Source: Malachius bipustulatus
Lineage: Eukaryota; Arthropoda; Insecta; Coleoptera; Melyridae
DNA: 64,000 nucleotides
Direction: 5' to 3'
Assembly (NCBI GenBank): GCA_910589415.1
Contig: OU342639.1
Coordinates: forward strand, 7,386,268-7,450,267
Every line of letters begins with the position of its first letter. Position 1 is the first letter of the stretch. The position numbers and the translations under genes were made by a program. Under the pieces are notes generated by a model. It saw only the letters and a list, made by a program, of their open reading frames with translations, was not told the DNA's origin and searched no databases. Shown in pieces: positions 21,972-32,692 of this stretch.

Positions 21972-23125
21972 CAGTGTCCGCCGAAAAAATCGCACCGTAG
22001 GATTTTTTATTGTTTCCCATCTTTTTTGAAAAAAAAATTGTCATAAATTGGTGCTTTTTAAAACATTAAATTTGATCACATTAGATCTATGATGTGAATT
22101 TTAGTTCCAGAGAAATTTGTGCTAAAAGAATTTTTCGGAAACCAAAAGTGTTTTGCGAGAAATTTTGCCAACATTCGTTAGATATTCACCAAATATCAAT
22201 GATGCAATGTTTTTCTGACAACCGGGGCTATTATACAGGGTTAGAACTATTTAAAGGGCCACTACAGGGATATCCTAAACCATTGAAGATACGAGGTCGG
22301 TTAAATTAGAGAAAAGTTGCGCTATTTTGTGGCCATCTCGAATCCGCCAAAACATGCAAGATATCTGTGACCGTTCCTGAAATATCCTGAAAAAACTGAA
22401 AAATCGAGAAATCTTATTTTTGCCATATCTTTCTTGTCATTGGAAATTAATAAATAATTTTTCGTAGGCTTACATAAGCCGTTATGAGCTATTCATCTGA
22501 CGTTTAAAAAATTTTCAAAGCCGACTAGATCCCAGAGTTTTCATAGTCAACTTTCGTTTTTCTTATGGCCGCCATATTGCTTTTTTATTTCGTTCGTTAT
22601 GAAAAAAATAATGAAAATCAAAAACTAATAAACTTCAAAAAATAAATGAAAAAAAATTTTGTTCACCTTTTTCTGTTTTTGGTGCAAAACCGTATTCAAC
22701 AATTAGAAAGTCCAAGTATATTTTCTATTTAATAAGAAATTAATATAAATTACTATTTAATAAAACATTATTCCGCTCCTGGTATTAGTTTCTGTATTTA
22801 AAATTAAAAATTACCCTCAGAAAAAGGAGCAAAAAGTTGACACTTTTTGGCCACATGTATCTAACTGACATTATAATTGGTAAATATCTATACCTACAAG
22901 TGTTGTCCAAACTTCCCTCAACACACTTTTAGTTTTCTAAATATCGTGTTTTATTCAATTTTGAACTTTAGAAAAACTCCAATTTCTCTGGAACTAAAAT
23001 TTCGACCATGGATCCTGTTCTCATATTTAAATATTTAATAAGCACAATCATATGACAAAAAAAGTAAAAAAAAAATGGAAAACAAAAAATTTTCCCTTAT
23101 GGTGCCAACTTTTTGGCGGGAATTG
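21972..23125. mobile_element. Foldback MITE with CAGTGTCCGCC-type ends (Tc1-like)
   Basis: The left end CAGTGTCCGCCGAAAAAAT and the inward-read right end CAATTCCCGCCAAAAAGTT are diverged inverted repeats flanked by TA. The arms keep matching for roughly 170-200 bp, including ATTTTAGTTCCAGAGAAATT in both. No transposase remains. The left end lies 46 bp from the 3' splice site of the host exon (minus strand). A lone end of the same family lies at 38840-38897. Confidence 0.65.
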
Positions 23126-23552
23126 TATAATAAATTTTATTTAATCAAAAATTATACAAAAAATAGCCATTTTTAATATGATAAAGTATATTTCAAAAGA
23201 GAGACTGGTTGTTGTCGCGGTTGTTACTAAATGCTTCTGCATAAAGTTTTTGTTCATAATAAAACAAACTTACAAAATTTTTATTGGGTGGCAACTTCCT
23301 CTTTTTAATTGTTAATCCTCAATCAATTACTTCCAAAAGGAAGATAGGTACGGTAAGTACCTACCTTTTTCGACTAATTTTCGTCTCTGTTGTGACGTTT
23401 GCCATTCTGCTTAATATTCAGTGAAAATTAGAAAGGTCATATGAATTCAAGGCACTAGAGGACTTTAAAAAGCAAAAGCAAAGGGAGCTCTCGAAGGTTT
23501 TAACGTAGCAAAAAACTAAATTAAGAGTGGGGGATTTTGACGATAACCTGTA
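23126..23552. other. No recognisable feature
   Basis: AT-rich spacer between two foldback elements, with no coding or repeat signal that I can name. Confidence 0.45.
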
Positions 23553-23554
23553 TA

Positions 23555-24317
23555 CAGGGTGATTCAAAATTAAGTGCAAATATTTTAAGGGCTTATTTAC
23601 CAGCCAAAAATAAGAAGTTTTTTTCATATAATCGTATGTCCTAACTTGCTTCGTTTTCTAGATACAGGGTGTAAAATTTTGAAAAAAAAATCGATTTTTT
23701 ATTAATTACTCAAAAACCTTTCAGTCGATTTAAATAAAATTTGGTAGGCTTATTTGTGGTTATAAGAAACTTCCTGTGATGGGAATAACATAAATTTATT
23801 AATTCCAGTAGCATCTCAGAGAGCTACCTACTTGATACTTATAGGTAAAATTATGATACGCCACTGCTCTTTTCACAATTTATATTTTTTTTAGATTAAG
23901 CGGTCAATATTGTAACTTTTTTGTCTCCTGAGCTTTACTCGTATCTAGCTTTGTTTCCAAGAAAAAAATTAAAATCTGTCCCTGGACCAATTAAAACAAA
24001 GTAATAAATTCACATCGATTATTGAGATTCATTTAATTTAATTCAGGTAGCCCCCTGAGACGCCACTGGAATTAATAAATTCATATTATTCCCATCAAAG
24101 GAAGGCCCTTATGATAACAAATAAGCCTATAAAATTTTATTTAAATCGGCTGAGAGGTTTTTGAGAAACTGATAAAAATCGATTTTCTTTCGAAATTTTT
24201 CACCCTGTATCTAGAAAACGAAGCAAGTTAGGACATACGATTATATGAAAAAATTTTCTTAGTTTTGGTTGGTAAATAAGCCCTCAAAATATTTGCACTC
24301 AATTTTGAATCACCCTG
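23555..24317. mobile_element. Foldback MITE, CAGGGTGATTCAAAATT ends
   Basis: Arms of about 275 bp (23555-23836 and about 24046-24317) are inverted copies, flanked by TA, with a ~210-bp middle. Each arm contains a second internal TACAGGGTG word about 100 bp in (near 23662, mirrored near 24205), hinting that one MITE end was built on another. Non-coding; mobilisation in trans is inferred. Confidence 0.85.
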
Positions 24318-25644
24318 TATATTTAAAGAAGCACTAATGATTAAAAAAACAACCTCGCCTGGGTAGTGATCATGCAGAACGATTCAAAGCGTATTGGACA
24401 AAAGAACAAACAAGTTGTAGTTTTTTTTCTGAAAGATTCTGGACGTTTGTGTGTCCACAAAAACAAAATACACTTCCTGCTCCTTGTTTCCGATTGGAGG
24501 TGTAAATAAAAGATGAAACTGAAACACGCAACACGCGGCTTTAAACCGTAATGGAAATAACTTTTCCTTTCGGTATAGTTCAGTAGTTTTTAATTCAATT
24601 CACAATGTAGGTAGTTCTAATAGCATGGAAACATTTTAGAAAAAGAAAAAATCCAAATACCTGAAGATTTATTAATTTACTACTACAAATTGTTCAATAA
24701 AATCCCCATTTAAACTTTGTAAGTAATTATAATATTCCAATTGTATACCTCTACTCTCAGCCAATAAAATAACAATAAGGATTACAGTGTAATTAAGAAT
24801 TTTTTATTGAAATAATTCTGACTAAGCGAAAACCGACAGATAAAAAAATATATAACTATATAGGAAATAAACATTTATATTAAGAGTGGAGATTCCTGAC
24901 AAAGTAAGAGAAACAAACTTTGTGGAGCCTAACACTAAGAGAATATTTTTCGACATCCTTCTCCCTAAAATCCAACGTTGTATTTCTCTGTCTAACTTAC
25001 ATTTTCTTACATGTTCGGGTCATCTATAACAGACGTCCATGGAAAGTTTTTATGAAAAACTTTGAAAGGAAAGCGATTATCGGTAAAGCAAAAAAATCAA
25101 CCTTTATGTTAAGGATATACGACCTATCAAAAATGGCAGAAAGCGAAACAGGAAAAGTTATTCGCAAGTTCAACTCGTGGATACGTTTCGATTCCAGCTA
25201 TGAAAACGGGGAGAAAATTGCACCAGAGGCGATTGAACACGTTTGTATCGTGATTATTTTTAATCTCCAGGCTTTATACACTATAGAGAATGTATCCTCA
25301 TAAAGGGATCGAATTTGAAACCTATATATATTACATATATTGGATCGGAAAATGCAATACTTTCCTTAGGGTTTTATTTGATAGGAAATGAGAGGTTACA
25401 TCAGTTCTGTAAGACTGAGTCGGTGGTAGCAAGCAATTCAGAATCATTGCTACAGCATTGCCGATTTATCGACGCCATAGTCTCATACCGAAGTGATTTT
25501 ATCGTAATTGCATGCACAGTATTTGTCTTTATATGTATTTACATATATTTAATAGAGAGTGTTAATAATAAGACTCTTCCTATTTTTGTTTCCCCAAGTA
25601 AGAATTAACGACTACTGACTTTTTGAATAATATAGTATCATAAT
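24318..25644. other. No recognisable gene
   Basis: Two moderately long plus-strand frames lie here (24920-25303, 127 codons; 25315-25608, 97 codons with a hydrophobic C-terminal stretch). Neither shows a known motif, splice context or coding-like composition that I can defend, so they are not called as genes. Confidence 0.4.
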
Positions 25645-26030
25645 GATAGTGTTAAAACACTATTGAGGACGACACCGCTTTTAGAAAATCACCCAAACTC
25701 ACCAAATGTTCATAGATCCTGACTCCCAGATCACGAAAAAGTGGTTTTCCAGAATTAGAGAACGAGATCCGGCAGTCTCGTAGAACTTTTGAGAAGAACT
25801 TTTGATTATCACTATGAAAGTCCCTTCAAAATTCGAAAAAAATTGTCCTTTTCGCCCCATTTCAGGCCTCAGTTTGCAATCTAGGGAACTGAAATTCTTG
25901 TCGAAGTAGGATATCTATAAGGAGTGATCTGATATTGCGTTTGAGAAAAATCTCCCAAGTCGTTTCAAAATGGCGGCCATTTGAATTTTCGGAAAACTGG
26001 CTATTTTTTTAACGCAGCTTGCTGCGAAAA
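25645..26030. repeat. Dispersed repeat copy A (pairs with 60776-61310)
   Basis: It starts at AACACTATTGAGGACGACA and runs through AAATCACCCAAACTCA, ACGAAAAAGTGGTTTTCCA and TTTCAAAATGGCGGC, each of which recurs in the same order and spacing at 60776-61310. It is non-coding. The opening word also occurs, next to a hairpin, in the foldback element near 2340. Confidence 0.7.
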
Positions 26031-27737
26031 GTGAGCTGCAGCGGTAAGTAACTAATTTTTTCCATCCTCAGTTATAGTCTTCATTGTCATTTATTGATTG
26101 ATTTATTAAGAAACCTGCAAGTTTAACTTTCCATGGCAGTCAAATTCTTAACAATGAAATGTCAACTTACTTAGGTGGTAGTGATAAAAAGTATTTTTAT
26201 ATCTTTAGAGTTAGACCCAAATAGGTACCATATTTTACGGTTGTAACCACCAAGGTATACATTTAAGATCAGAGCTCCCTCTTCGAAAAAATAAATAAAA
26301 TAGAATCATATTTCTATTTTAAATGGGAAATTTAAAGTGGAGTAAATCCTGGATTTTACAACCTATTATGGATTACTTATAATTTATTCTCTAAAAATAC
26401 GACTCGACGACTTATCCGGTGATCCTATAACAGAAGCTTACGTTACTTGAATCCAAGTTTGCAAAAAGATTTCTTTTCATTCAATAATTGAAAAGATAGG
26501 GTAAATGGGACAAAGTATATTCGAGTTGCATATTACACAATGTTAAGTGGCATTGCCAAAACTATAGTTAGGATTTCTTTACAATTTTTTATTTATTAAC
26601 GAGGAAAACCGGTGAACGAAGGATTAATATCTAAGTTGAAATAATGTCGCTACAAGTTGAAAAAATTGTAAAATCTATTTATAACGGTCCATATACTTTG
26701 AGTAATAAAACACTATCTGCTCCACGTAAATAATGTGTATGACTGCCATCAATTCTCGACGTGGATATAAGTTATGGTTCAAGGAAAATATGTGTAAAAC
26801 AGAAAAGACTACATCGCTTCTTTACGAATATTAGACGGGGAACCATATATCATCCCGTTGGACGTAGAAAATGCCTACTATCAATAATGTTGTTGTCAAT
26901 GTCGTTCGTTTCACTTAAATATAAAAGTAATGTAATTCAAATGATATTGGATATTATACAGTACGTTTTCACTCATATAGGTAGGTACACTGAATATACA
27001 CGCCCTCATCAGATGAAAACCGAAGCAGTGATTTCAAACAAAATTATATAACTTTTGACGTTAGCGTCTGTATTTTATTTTATTTTATCATAACTTTGAT
27101 ACAAGCAAAACATAAATGCATTACATCTAAAATAGAGCAGCATAAATTGAAATTTAACTTTATAATATTTCGTCTGGTTAAAATCCGCTCCAAAACAGAT
27201 ACACCGTCCTACTATTGCTGGCTATTTCTCAATTATCCTGAAATAATTAATTACTACAACATTGCATACAGTAAATACAATCAACAAGTTTATTTCTGTA
27301 TGAGTACAAGATATTTTTCAAACTGGGAAAAAGCTTTAATTAAATTCATTCCAAAGGCTAAACTCTAAACCGCTCACGGATTTGATGTCGACTATAGCAT
27401 CCCTCTCTGTTGTGTCAAAACATTTGTATACAGCGTTTCCCAAGACTTCTTCATCATCAAGGGATATCCGAGTTATTTCAAAACAGAAACAATTAAATTA
27501 AATTTGTGATTTTTCAAATATACCACCAAGGCTTTGCGGCGGTACCCTCAATTTAATCTGTTGACCCCCCAAGTAATCATCCCCTAATTGTTTTTTTATG
27601 ACATACAATGACATGCGATTTTTGAAAATCTTACAGTAAGTGTTATAAAAGCCTGTTAAGCTAAGGTCGACGTCAAATAACTTTTATTAACACTTTTAGA
27701 ATCCCTTCTTTCATGCCAACAATCAGTAAATTTCTAT
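26031..27737. other. No recognisable gene
   Basis: Frames of 90-96 codons (26761-27051, 27096-27368, plus strand) without known motifs. Nothing else is visible before the DIRS-like element begins. Confidence 0.45.
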
Positions 27738-27760
27738 ATTTTCCGTCGCTTGCCTACCGA

Positions 27761-27886
27761 TATAATCACCCTGTAGTTTCTCGTTTAATCACAACTGTCG
27801 GTACGCGTATAAAGTAAGAAAGAGATGGAACTATCTCTCCGAGCCGCTGGACTGCTCGCCGGACCTATGATGGCTCATTCCGTTTT
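27761..27886 (+). repeat. DIRS left inverted terminal repeat
   Basis: It runs from GATATAATCACCCTGTAG to GGCTCATTCCGTTTT and is the reverse complement, with a few mismatches, of 32502-32630. The outer 23 bases (27738-27760, ATTTTCCGTCGCTTGCC...) are unique to the left side and are copied, inverted, at 32344-32381. Confidence 0.9.
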
Positions 27887-27916
27887 TCGTACCTGTCGGT
27901 AGTGCATCATAATAAA

Positions 27917-30092
27917 ATGCCCAAACGAAGGAAACAACACGCATCCAAACCAAAAGACAACAAATACAGGAAGCTCTGTCTGGAACTAGACAAATTACGG
28001 GAAAAAATCCTAAAGGCAGAAAATTCAAGTTCTACGGATTATTCAAGTAAGTTAACGATGATAGCCAAATAAAATAATGTATCATTAAATTATTATAATC
28101 TTAAAAATTTTTAAAATTATAAAAGAGTCGTTCATAAACATTTTAGGCATTACTTGCCTAGGGGTGTATGATTGGCATCTACCTACTACTTAATTATTAC
28201 CTACGCAATGATTACAAATCAGACTACATGTAAATCTTATCTTACAAGTGAATTGGTAAATGCCTTAAACAAGACAGTATTACTAATCAACGTTGCATTG
28301 ATAAGAGTAGCCGTATCAGTGATCTACACCGTCCATAGCATGATAGTAAAGCATTTTACTGATTGAAGAATTAAATCATCTCAAATTATAGTTCAAAATA
28401 AATAGGCATACAGAAATAATTTATTATATTTTACTCTGCAAATCAGGGTCAGTAGATCTAAGGTTCACGCGGACCTTATTTACCTACCTGTTACATACAC
28501 GCGTATGTAAAACAAATAATTCCACAGATTATGTACGTATCTACAAGCGTAGGGAACACCAAAAACCAGGAAGCGATACGGGGCTCGAGCGAGCCTTAGT
28601 TGCCTACCTACTACACACAGGCGTATGTAAAAGCAGCTATCCACATAATGTACCTACCTATAACACTACATGCGTAGTGAAAATTAGAAGCCAGGAAGTA
28701 ATATAGGGTTCGGGCGAGCCTTAGGTATCCACTACATACATGCGTATGTACAGCATATACTTCCACACATTTACCTGCCTATACATACACCACTACAAGC
28801 GTAGTGAGTATTAAAAACCTGGAAGCAGCAGAGGGTTCGAGCGAGCCTTGGGTACCTACCTGCTACATACAGGCGTATGTAAAACAAATAACCCAACACA
28901 TATGTACCTACCTACAACACTACAAGCGTAGTGAATATTAAAAACCAGGAAGCAGTAGAGGGTTCGAGCGAACCTTAGGTACCTACCTGCTACATACACG
29001 CGTATGTAAAAATAAATATTTCCACACAGGTACCTACCTACAACACTATAAGCATACCTGCTACATACAAGCGTATGTTAAGTGGATAGAAGTTCGGGCG
29101 AGTTTCGTCCAACCATATATTGTACACTATAATTATGATCTATATGAATATTTTCCCTTATTGTAGGCGATTCAGATGCAAGCACATCATCCTCGCTGGA
29201 AAACGAACCAGAGGAGGAAATCCAGGTCGCATCAGAAACAGTGGCCAACGTAAGGGAAGCCGATAACAATCCTAACCCTGCCGAGGATCAGGAATTTCGT
29301 TCCCTAGGACTGCTACCAAACACGGGGGAGAAATTGGGGGAAGTACTTCACGATGAAATTGTTATCCGCTGGAAAACCTTTCTAGAGAAAGGTATAGGTA
29401 AAGAGCTAAGAAGCGAACTGATGAACAAATATGCTATCCCCAAAAATTGCACAACCTTAAAAGCTCCAGCTGTCAACGCGGAAATCCTTGAGTGCCTAAA
29501 CGAAGCTGCCAAGAAACACGATGCCTTCATATCAACCGTACAGCAGCAGATGGGACACGCCCTATCTGCAATTGGTTCTGTAATAGACAAGATGCTCAAG
29601 CAAAATAGGCCCAATGAAGTCACAGAACTCGCTGACGCAGCCCAATTGTTAACAAATACACATAACGCACTGTCTATCCACAGGAGATACAAAATAATTC
29701 CCTACCTTAGCTCAGAATGTAAAAAAGCGGTGGAATCTGCCGTCATAGATTCCTTCCTATTTGGATCAAACTTCAATGAGACCTTCAAAAGTGCTCAAGA
29801 AATGAAGAAGGTTAGTGGCGTCTTGAAGAAACGGCAGTGGCAGGCGTCTGTCCCGACTGCATCAACCTCAAGATTTTCAACCTCGAACAAAGTAGCACGA
29901 TTTCGTTCCATACCATCACCCTCACTCCAACAGAATTATTTAAACTTCAGGCGCACCAGGCCAAAAACAAGGATGAAGGAGAAGAGAGGAGGGGAGGAAG
30001 GGAAGCAGAGCTGGCAAAGGCAGCGGGACCAAGCGAAAGCAGGACCGTCCCGAATGATGACACACAATTACTCACGATACAACCCCCGATAG
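27917..30092 (+). CDS. DIRS gag-like protein, two exons, 351 aa
   Basis: This is the presumed structural, nucleic-acid-binding protein of the DIRS element. Exon 1 (27917-28046) starts at the ATG of MPKRRKQH, basic then helical (KLCLELDKLREKILKAE), and ends at a GTAAGT donor. Exon 2 (29167-30092) follows a TTGTAG acceptor. Splicing keeps the frame and joins a Ser/Asp-rich segment (SSTDYSS to DSDASTSSS) followed by an acidic run. A helical core occupies about 80-280 and a basic, Gly/Arg/Lys-rich tail the last 50 residues. There is no zinc knuckle, which is usual for DIRS gag. Without splicing, exon 1 hits a stop soon after the donor. The 1120-bp intron carries the tandem array at 28451-29090. 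The start choice rests on this splice model, not on the GTG at 29241. Confidence 0.82.
28451..29090 (+). repeat. Tandem hairpin array inside the DIRS gag intron
   Basis: About five units of 120-131 bp plus a short one; the marker GCGTATGT falls at 28501, 28621, 28742, 28873, 29000 and 29071. Each unit holds two small hairpins, TACATAC-N4-GTATGTA and CACTAC-N4-GTAGTG (for example 28664-28679), and a GGTTCGAGCGAGCC word. The array lies wholly between the inferred splice donor and acceptor. It is not a CRISPR: units differ and contain no spacers. Confidence 0.85.
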
Positions 30093-31154
30093 CTACGGTA
30101 AGAGCACATGCTGCCACACTATGCAAATTTTTACCTTATTGGAAAGAATTAACAGAGAACAGGGTTATCCTAGGTTGGGTCAAAGGAATAAAAATCCCTT
30201 TTATTTCCAAACCAAAAAGGCATCGCCTTCCCAAAACAAATTGTCAATAAGAATCAGAGATTTTGCCCGGGTGGTAGGGAGCTTAGTAGCTGCATGCCCC
30301 GCAATTGAATATGGTAAAAACCATCTGAAAAGTCTAGAAAGAAATAAATATTTGGGTCTCAAGAATAATGGTAAAAATTATAACGGGTATATATCGATAA
30401 CTACCTCAGCCAAAAGTGAATTGAGGTGGTGGTTGACACATCTTAGGGACACTAAAAACATATTAATTATTTAGAACTTAGAGCAGCATATTATGGACTG
30501 AAATCCTTTACAAAACAGGAACAGGATGTTAGGATTTTACTAAGGATAGATAATAAAACAGCAATCTCTTGCATTAACAGGGGGGGAAATATAAGATTTC
30601 CAGAACTAGATAAAATCACTAAGATGCTGTGGCATTGGTGCGAAAGTAAGAAATTACAAATTTTCGCCTCTTATATTCCATCTAATGAAAACATCGAAGC
30701 AGATACAGAATCTAGATCGTTGCATATAGAATCTGAGTATGGATTGAATGATTCCAAATTTCAAGAAATTGTTTTCAAATTCGGAACCCCAGACATAGAC
30801 TTATTTGCTACTAGGTTAAACAAAAAATGCGAAAAATACATATCATGGTTCCCTGATCCAGACTCTGTATCTGTAGATGCATTCACCCAAAATTGGTCGC
30901 AATTCTTCTTTTACGCATTCCCGCCCTTCCAAATAGTAACCAGGGTCCTAGAAAAAATTAAGCAGGACAAAGCAACGGGAATTGTTGTAGTGCCACTGTG
31001 GACCACCCAACCTTGGTTTCCACTGTTTAACGAGTTACTAACAGAAGAAGCAATAGTATTTACTCCAACGAGGAACTTATTAACTTCTCCTTTCAGGGAA
31101 GAACACCCGCTGGCCAAGACAATTTCCCTGGTGGCCGGGAAATTATCCGGTTAG
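30093..31154 (+). pseudogene. DIRS reverse transcriptase-RNase H, core deleted and frameshifted
   Basis: This is the remnant of the pol frame. The RT entry is seen in WVKGIKIPFISKP (about 30175-30215), in the frame that overlaps the gag end. The next recognisable piece, SIRIRDFARVVGSLVAACPAIEYG (30245-30315, given as one run of separate words SIRIRDF, ARVVG, AACPAIEYG), is already the post-catalytic region, in another frame. All palm motifs, including the YxDD box, are missing, so a deletion lies at about 30216-30245. A second gap near 30466 removed the first RNase H Asp; RNase H resumes at YLELRAAYYGL and RIDNKTAI and runs open to 31154, with a conserved DIRS-type C-terminal part (PDIDLFATRLNKKC, VVVPLWTTQPWF). 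Not functional as an RT. Confidence 0.85.
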
Positions 31155-31195
31155 CATTCGTAAAAAGGGAGGTCCCAAACGCAGCAATCCCATTC

Positions 31196-32104
31196 ATGAT
31201 CGAATCTATAACACCAACCACCCTGAAACAATATACAGGGTGTTACAGGAAATATTGGAAGTTTTGTGAAGCCAGAAATACAGAGCCACTAGAATATAAT
31301 TTAAACACCTATATCGAATTCATTACGAAGGCATTTGGATCAGGCTTATCATATAGCGCACTTAATACATATCGATCCGCCCTTAACTTAATATTCACTG
31401 TAAATGCGACCGATGAGAAATTAATTAAAAGATGCCTAAAAGGAATGTACAATGCAAAACCATCAACCCCAAAATTTGCCGTCACCTGGAGTCCAGAACC
31501 TGTTCTAAAATACTTAGCTTCGTTATATCCCTTAGACAAGCTATCACTGGAACTACTAACTCTTAGACTAGTGGGCCTAATCGCCTTAACAACAGCTCAT
31601 CGTGTTCAAACGATTTCAAAATTATCCACTGATAACATCATTTACAATACAGAGAAAATAGAAATAAAAATCACAGACCGAATAAAAACATCGGGGCACA
31701 ATAAGCTACAGCCATTACTGGTCTTTCCATATTTCTTCTCGAAGCCAGAATTATGTGTAGCTTCCACTATAATCTTTTACTTGGAAGCTACCGAAATACA
31801 TCGAAAAAATCACAAAGATTTACTCTTGACATTCAAGAAACCTATACACCCTGCGTCATCGCAGACAATTGGTAGGTGGATACGCAGGGTGCTGACAAAT
31901 AGTGGCATTGATACAAATAAGTTTACTTCGCACAGTGTCAGACACGCAACAACATCAGCAGCGTTTAGAAAAGGGCTCACCATTAACACCATAAAAAACA
32001 CAGCCGGGTGGACTGCAGCATCCGACACGTTCTTCAAATTCTATAACAGGCCAGTTGGGATGCCCAATGATATTTTTGCTAGGAAAATCCTTAGCCTAGG
32101 TTAA
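31196..32104 (+). CDS. DIRS tyrosine recombinase, 302 aa, catalytic residues present
   Basis: It would integrate the circular DNA copy of the element by phage-integrase-type recombination. A SAM-like N-terminal core-binding part (about 1-90) is followed by the catalytic domain. The set Arg136 (TTAHRVQT), His246-x-x-Arg249 (HSVRH), Trp272 (AGWTA) and nucleophile Tyr283 (FKFYNRP) is complete, and no stop or shift is seen. The ATG at 31196 lies 41 bp after the RNase H stop, as expected for a separate frame in DIRS elements. Because RT is dead in this copy, the recombinase could act only on its own or other DIRS circles (inference). Size and motifs fit the family well. Confidence 0.92.
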   Translation: MIESITPTTLKQYTGCYRKYWKFCEARNTEPLEYNLNTYIEFITKAFGSGLSYSALNTYRSALNLIFTVNATDEKLIKRCLKGMYNAKPSTPKFAVTWSPEPVLKYLASLYPLDKLSLELLTLRLVGLIALTTAHRVQTISKLSTDNIIYNTEKIEIKITDRIKTSGHNKLQPLLVFPYFFSKPELCVASTIIFYLEATEIHRKNHKDLLLTFKKPIHPASSQTIGRWIRRVLTNSGIDTNKFTSHSVRHATTSAAFRKGLTINTIKNTAGWTAASDTFFKFYNRPVGMPNDIFARKILSLG

Positions 32105-32340
32105 ACAAATAACCAATGCTCTACACTTTACCTCTAGAAATACAAGATATGATGAGGTCGTCATTCATATAGGGAATATATTGTATTCAAGGGGTTACCT
32201 AATTATTAGTTATATTATTGTTATTATAAATTAATATTATAAAACTTGTTCTTACTAAATTATTATTAGATGTAAATTATTGTTAATGATACATTATACC
32301 TATTAATATTATTGCCGAAAATTCTACATTGCTTTAAAAC

Positions 32341-32450
32341 AACTACAGGGTGATTATATCGGTAGGCAAGCGACGGAAAATTGATAGATTAATCGACTTA
32401 CCTGTAGGAAGATTAATCGTAATTTTCCTAGCTTGCCGTACGATATAATC
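32341..32450 (+). repeat. DIRS internal complementary region
   Basis: Bases 32341-32381 are the reverse complement of the left end (27738-27778); bases 32379-32450 are the reverse complement of the right end (32621-32692). The two halves overlap by three bases, AAT at 32379-32381, matching the ATT at both element tips. In DIRS models this region templates completion of the ends. Confidence 0.92.
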
Positions 32451-32501
32451 CCATCCCACCCACTTCCTCCTACACCGCCTACCAAAAGTAGAATTTTCAG
32501 G

Positions 32502-32692
32502 AAAACGGAATGAGCCATCATAGGTCCGGCGAGCAGTCCAGCGGCTCGGAGAGATAGTTCCATCTCTTTCTTACTTTATACGCGTACCGACACGTGTGAT
32601 TAAACGAGAAACTACAGGGTGATTATATCGTACGGCAAGCTAGGAAAATTACGATTAATCTTCCTACAGGTAAGTCGATTAATCTATCAATT
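32502..32692 (+). repeat. DIRS right inverted terminal repeat and right extension
   Basis: Bases 32502-32630 mirror the left repeat. The terminal extension 32631-32692, ending TCTATCAATT, is specific to the right side and is copied inverted in the internal complementary region. The next base (c) departs from the copy, which fixes the end at 32692. Confidence 0.9.

Larger units (their letters stand above)
27738..32692 (+). mobile_element. DIRS-like tyrosine-recombinase retrotransposon, complete ends, RT core deleted
   Basis: About 4.95 kb. In order: left terminal extension (27738-27760), inverted terminal repeat, two-exon gag, reverse-transcriptase/RNase H remnant, tyrosine recombinase, internal complementary region (32341-32450), inverted right repeat and right extension ending at 32692. 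The element begins and ends in ATT. The internal complementary region equals the reverse complement of the two ends joined, overlapping by AAT. This is the hallmark of DIRS elements, which rebuild ends on a circular intermediate and integrate it by recombinase without target duplication (family knowledge). Gag and recombinase look intact; the RT has lost its catalytic core, so this copy is probably non-autonomous. Confidence 0.93.

Noticed and set aside
24920..25608. 127- and 97-codon plus-strand frames as a host gene
   Set aside because: No known motif, no splice evidence and no coding signature; such lengths arise by chance.
28451..29090. CRISPR-like periodic repeat
   Set aside because: Units are 120-131 bp, diverged, without unique spacers or cas genes, and lie in an intron of a eukaryotic retrotransposon.
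29241..30092. GTG at 29241 as gag start
   Set aside because: The frame is open upstream to a consensus acceptor and joins in frame to an ATG exon at 27917.
31230..31255. TACAGGGTGTTAC as a MITE end
   Set aside because: It lies inside the open tyrosine recombinase frame and has no inverted partner.
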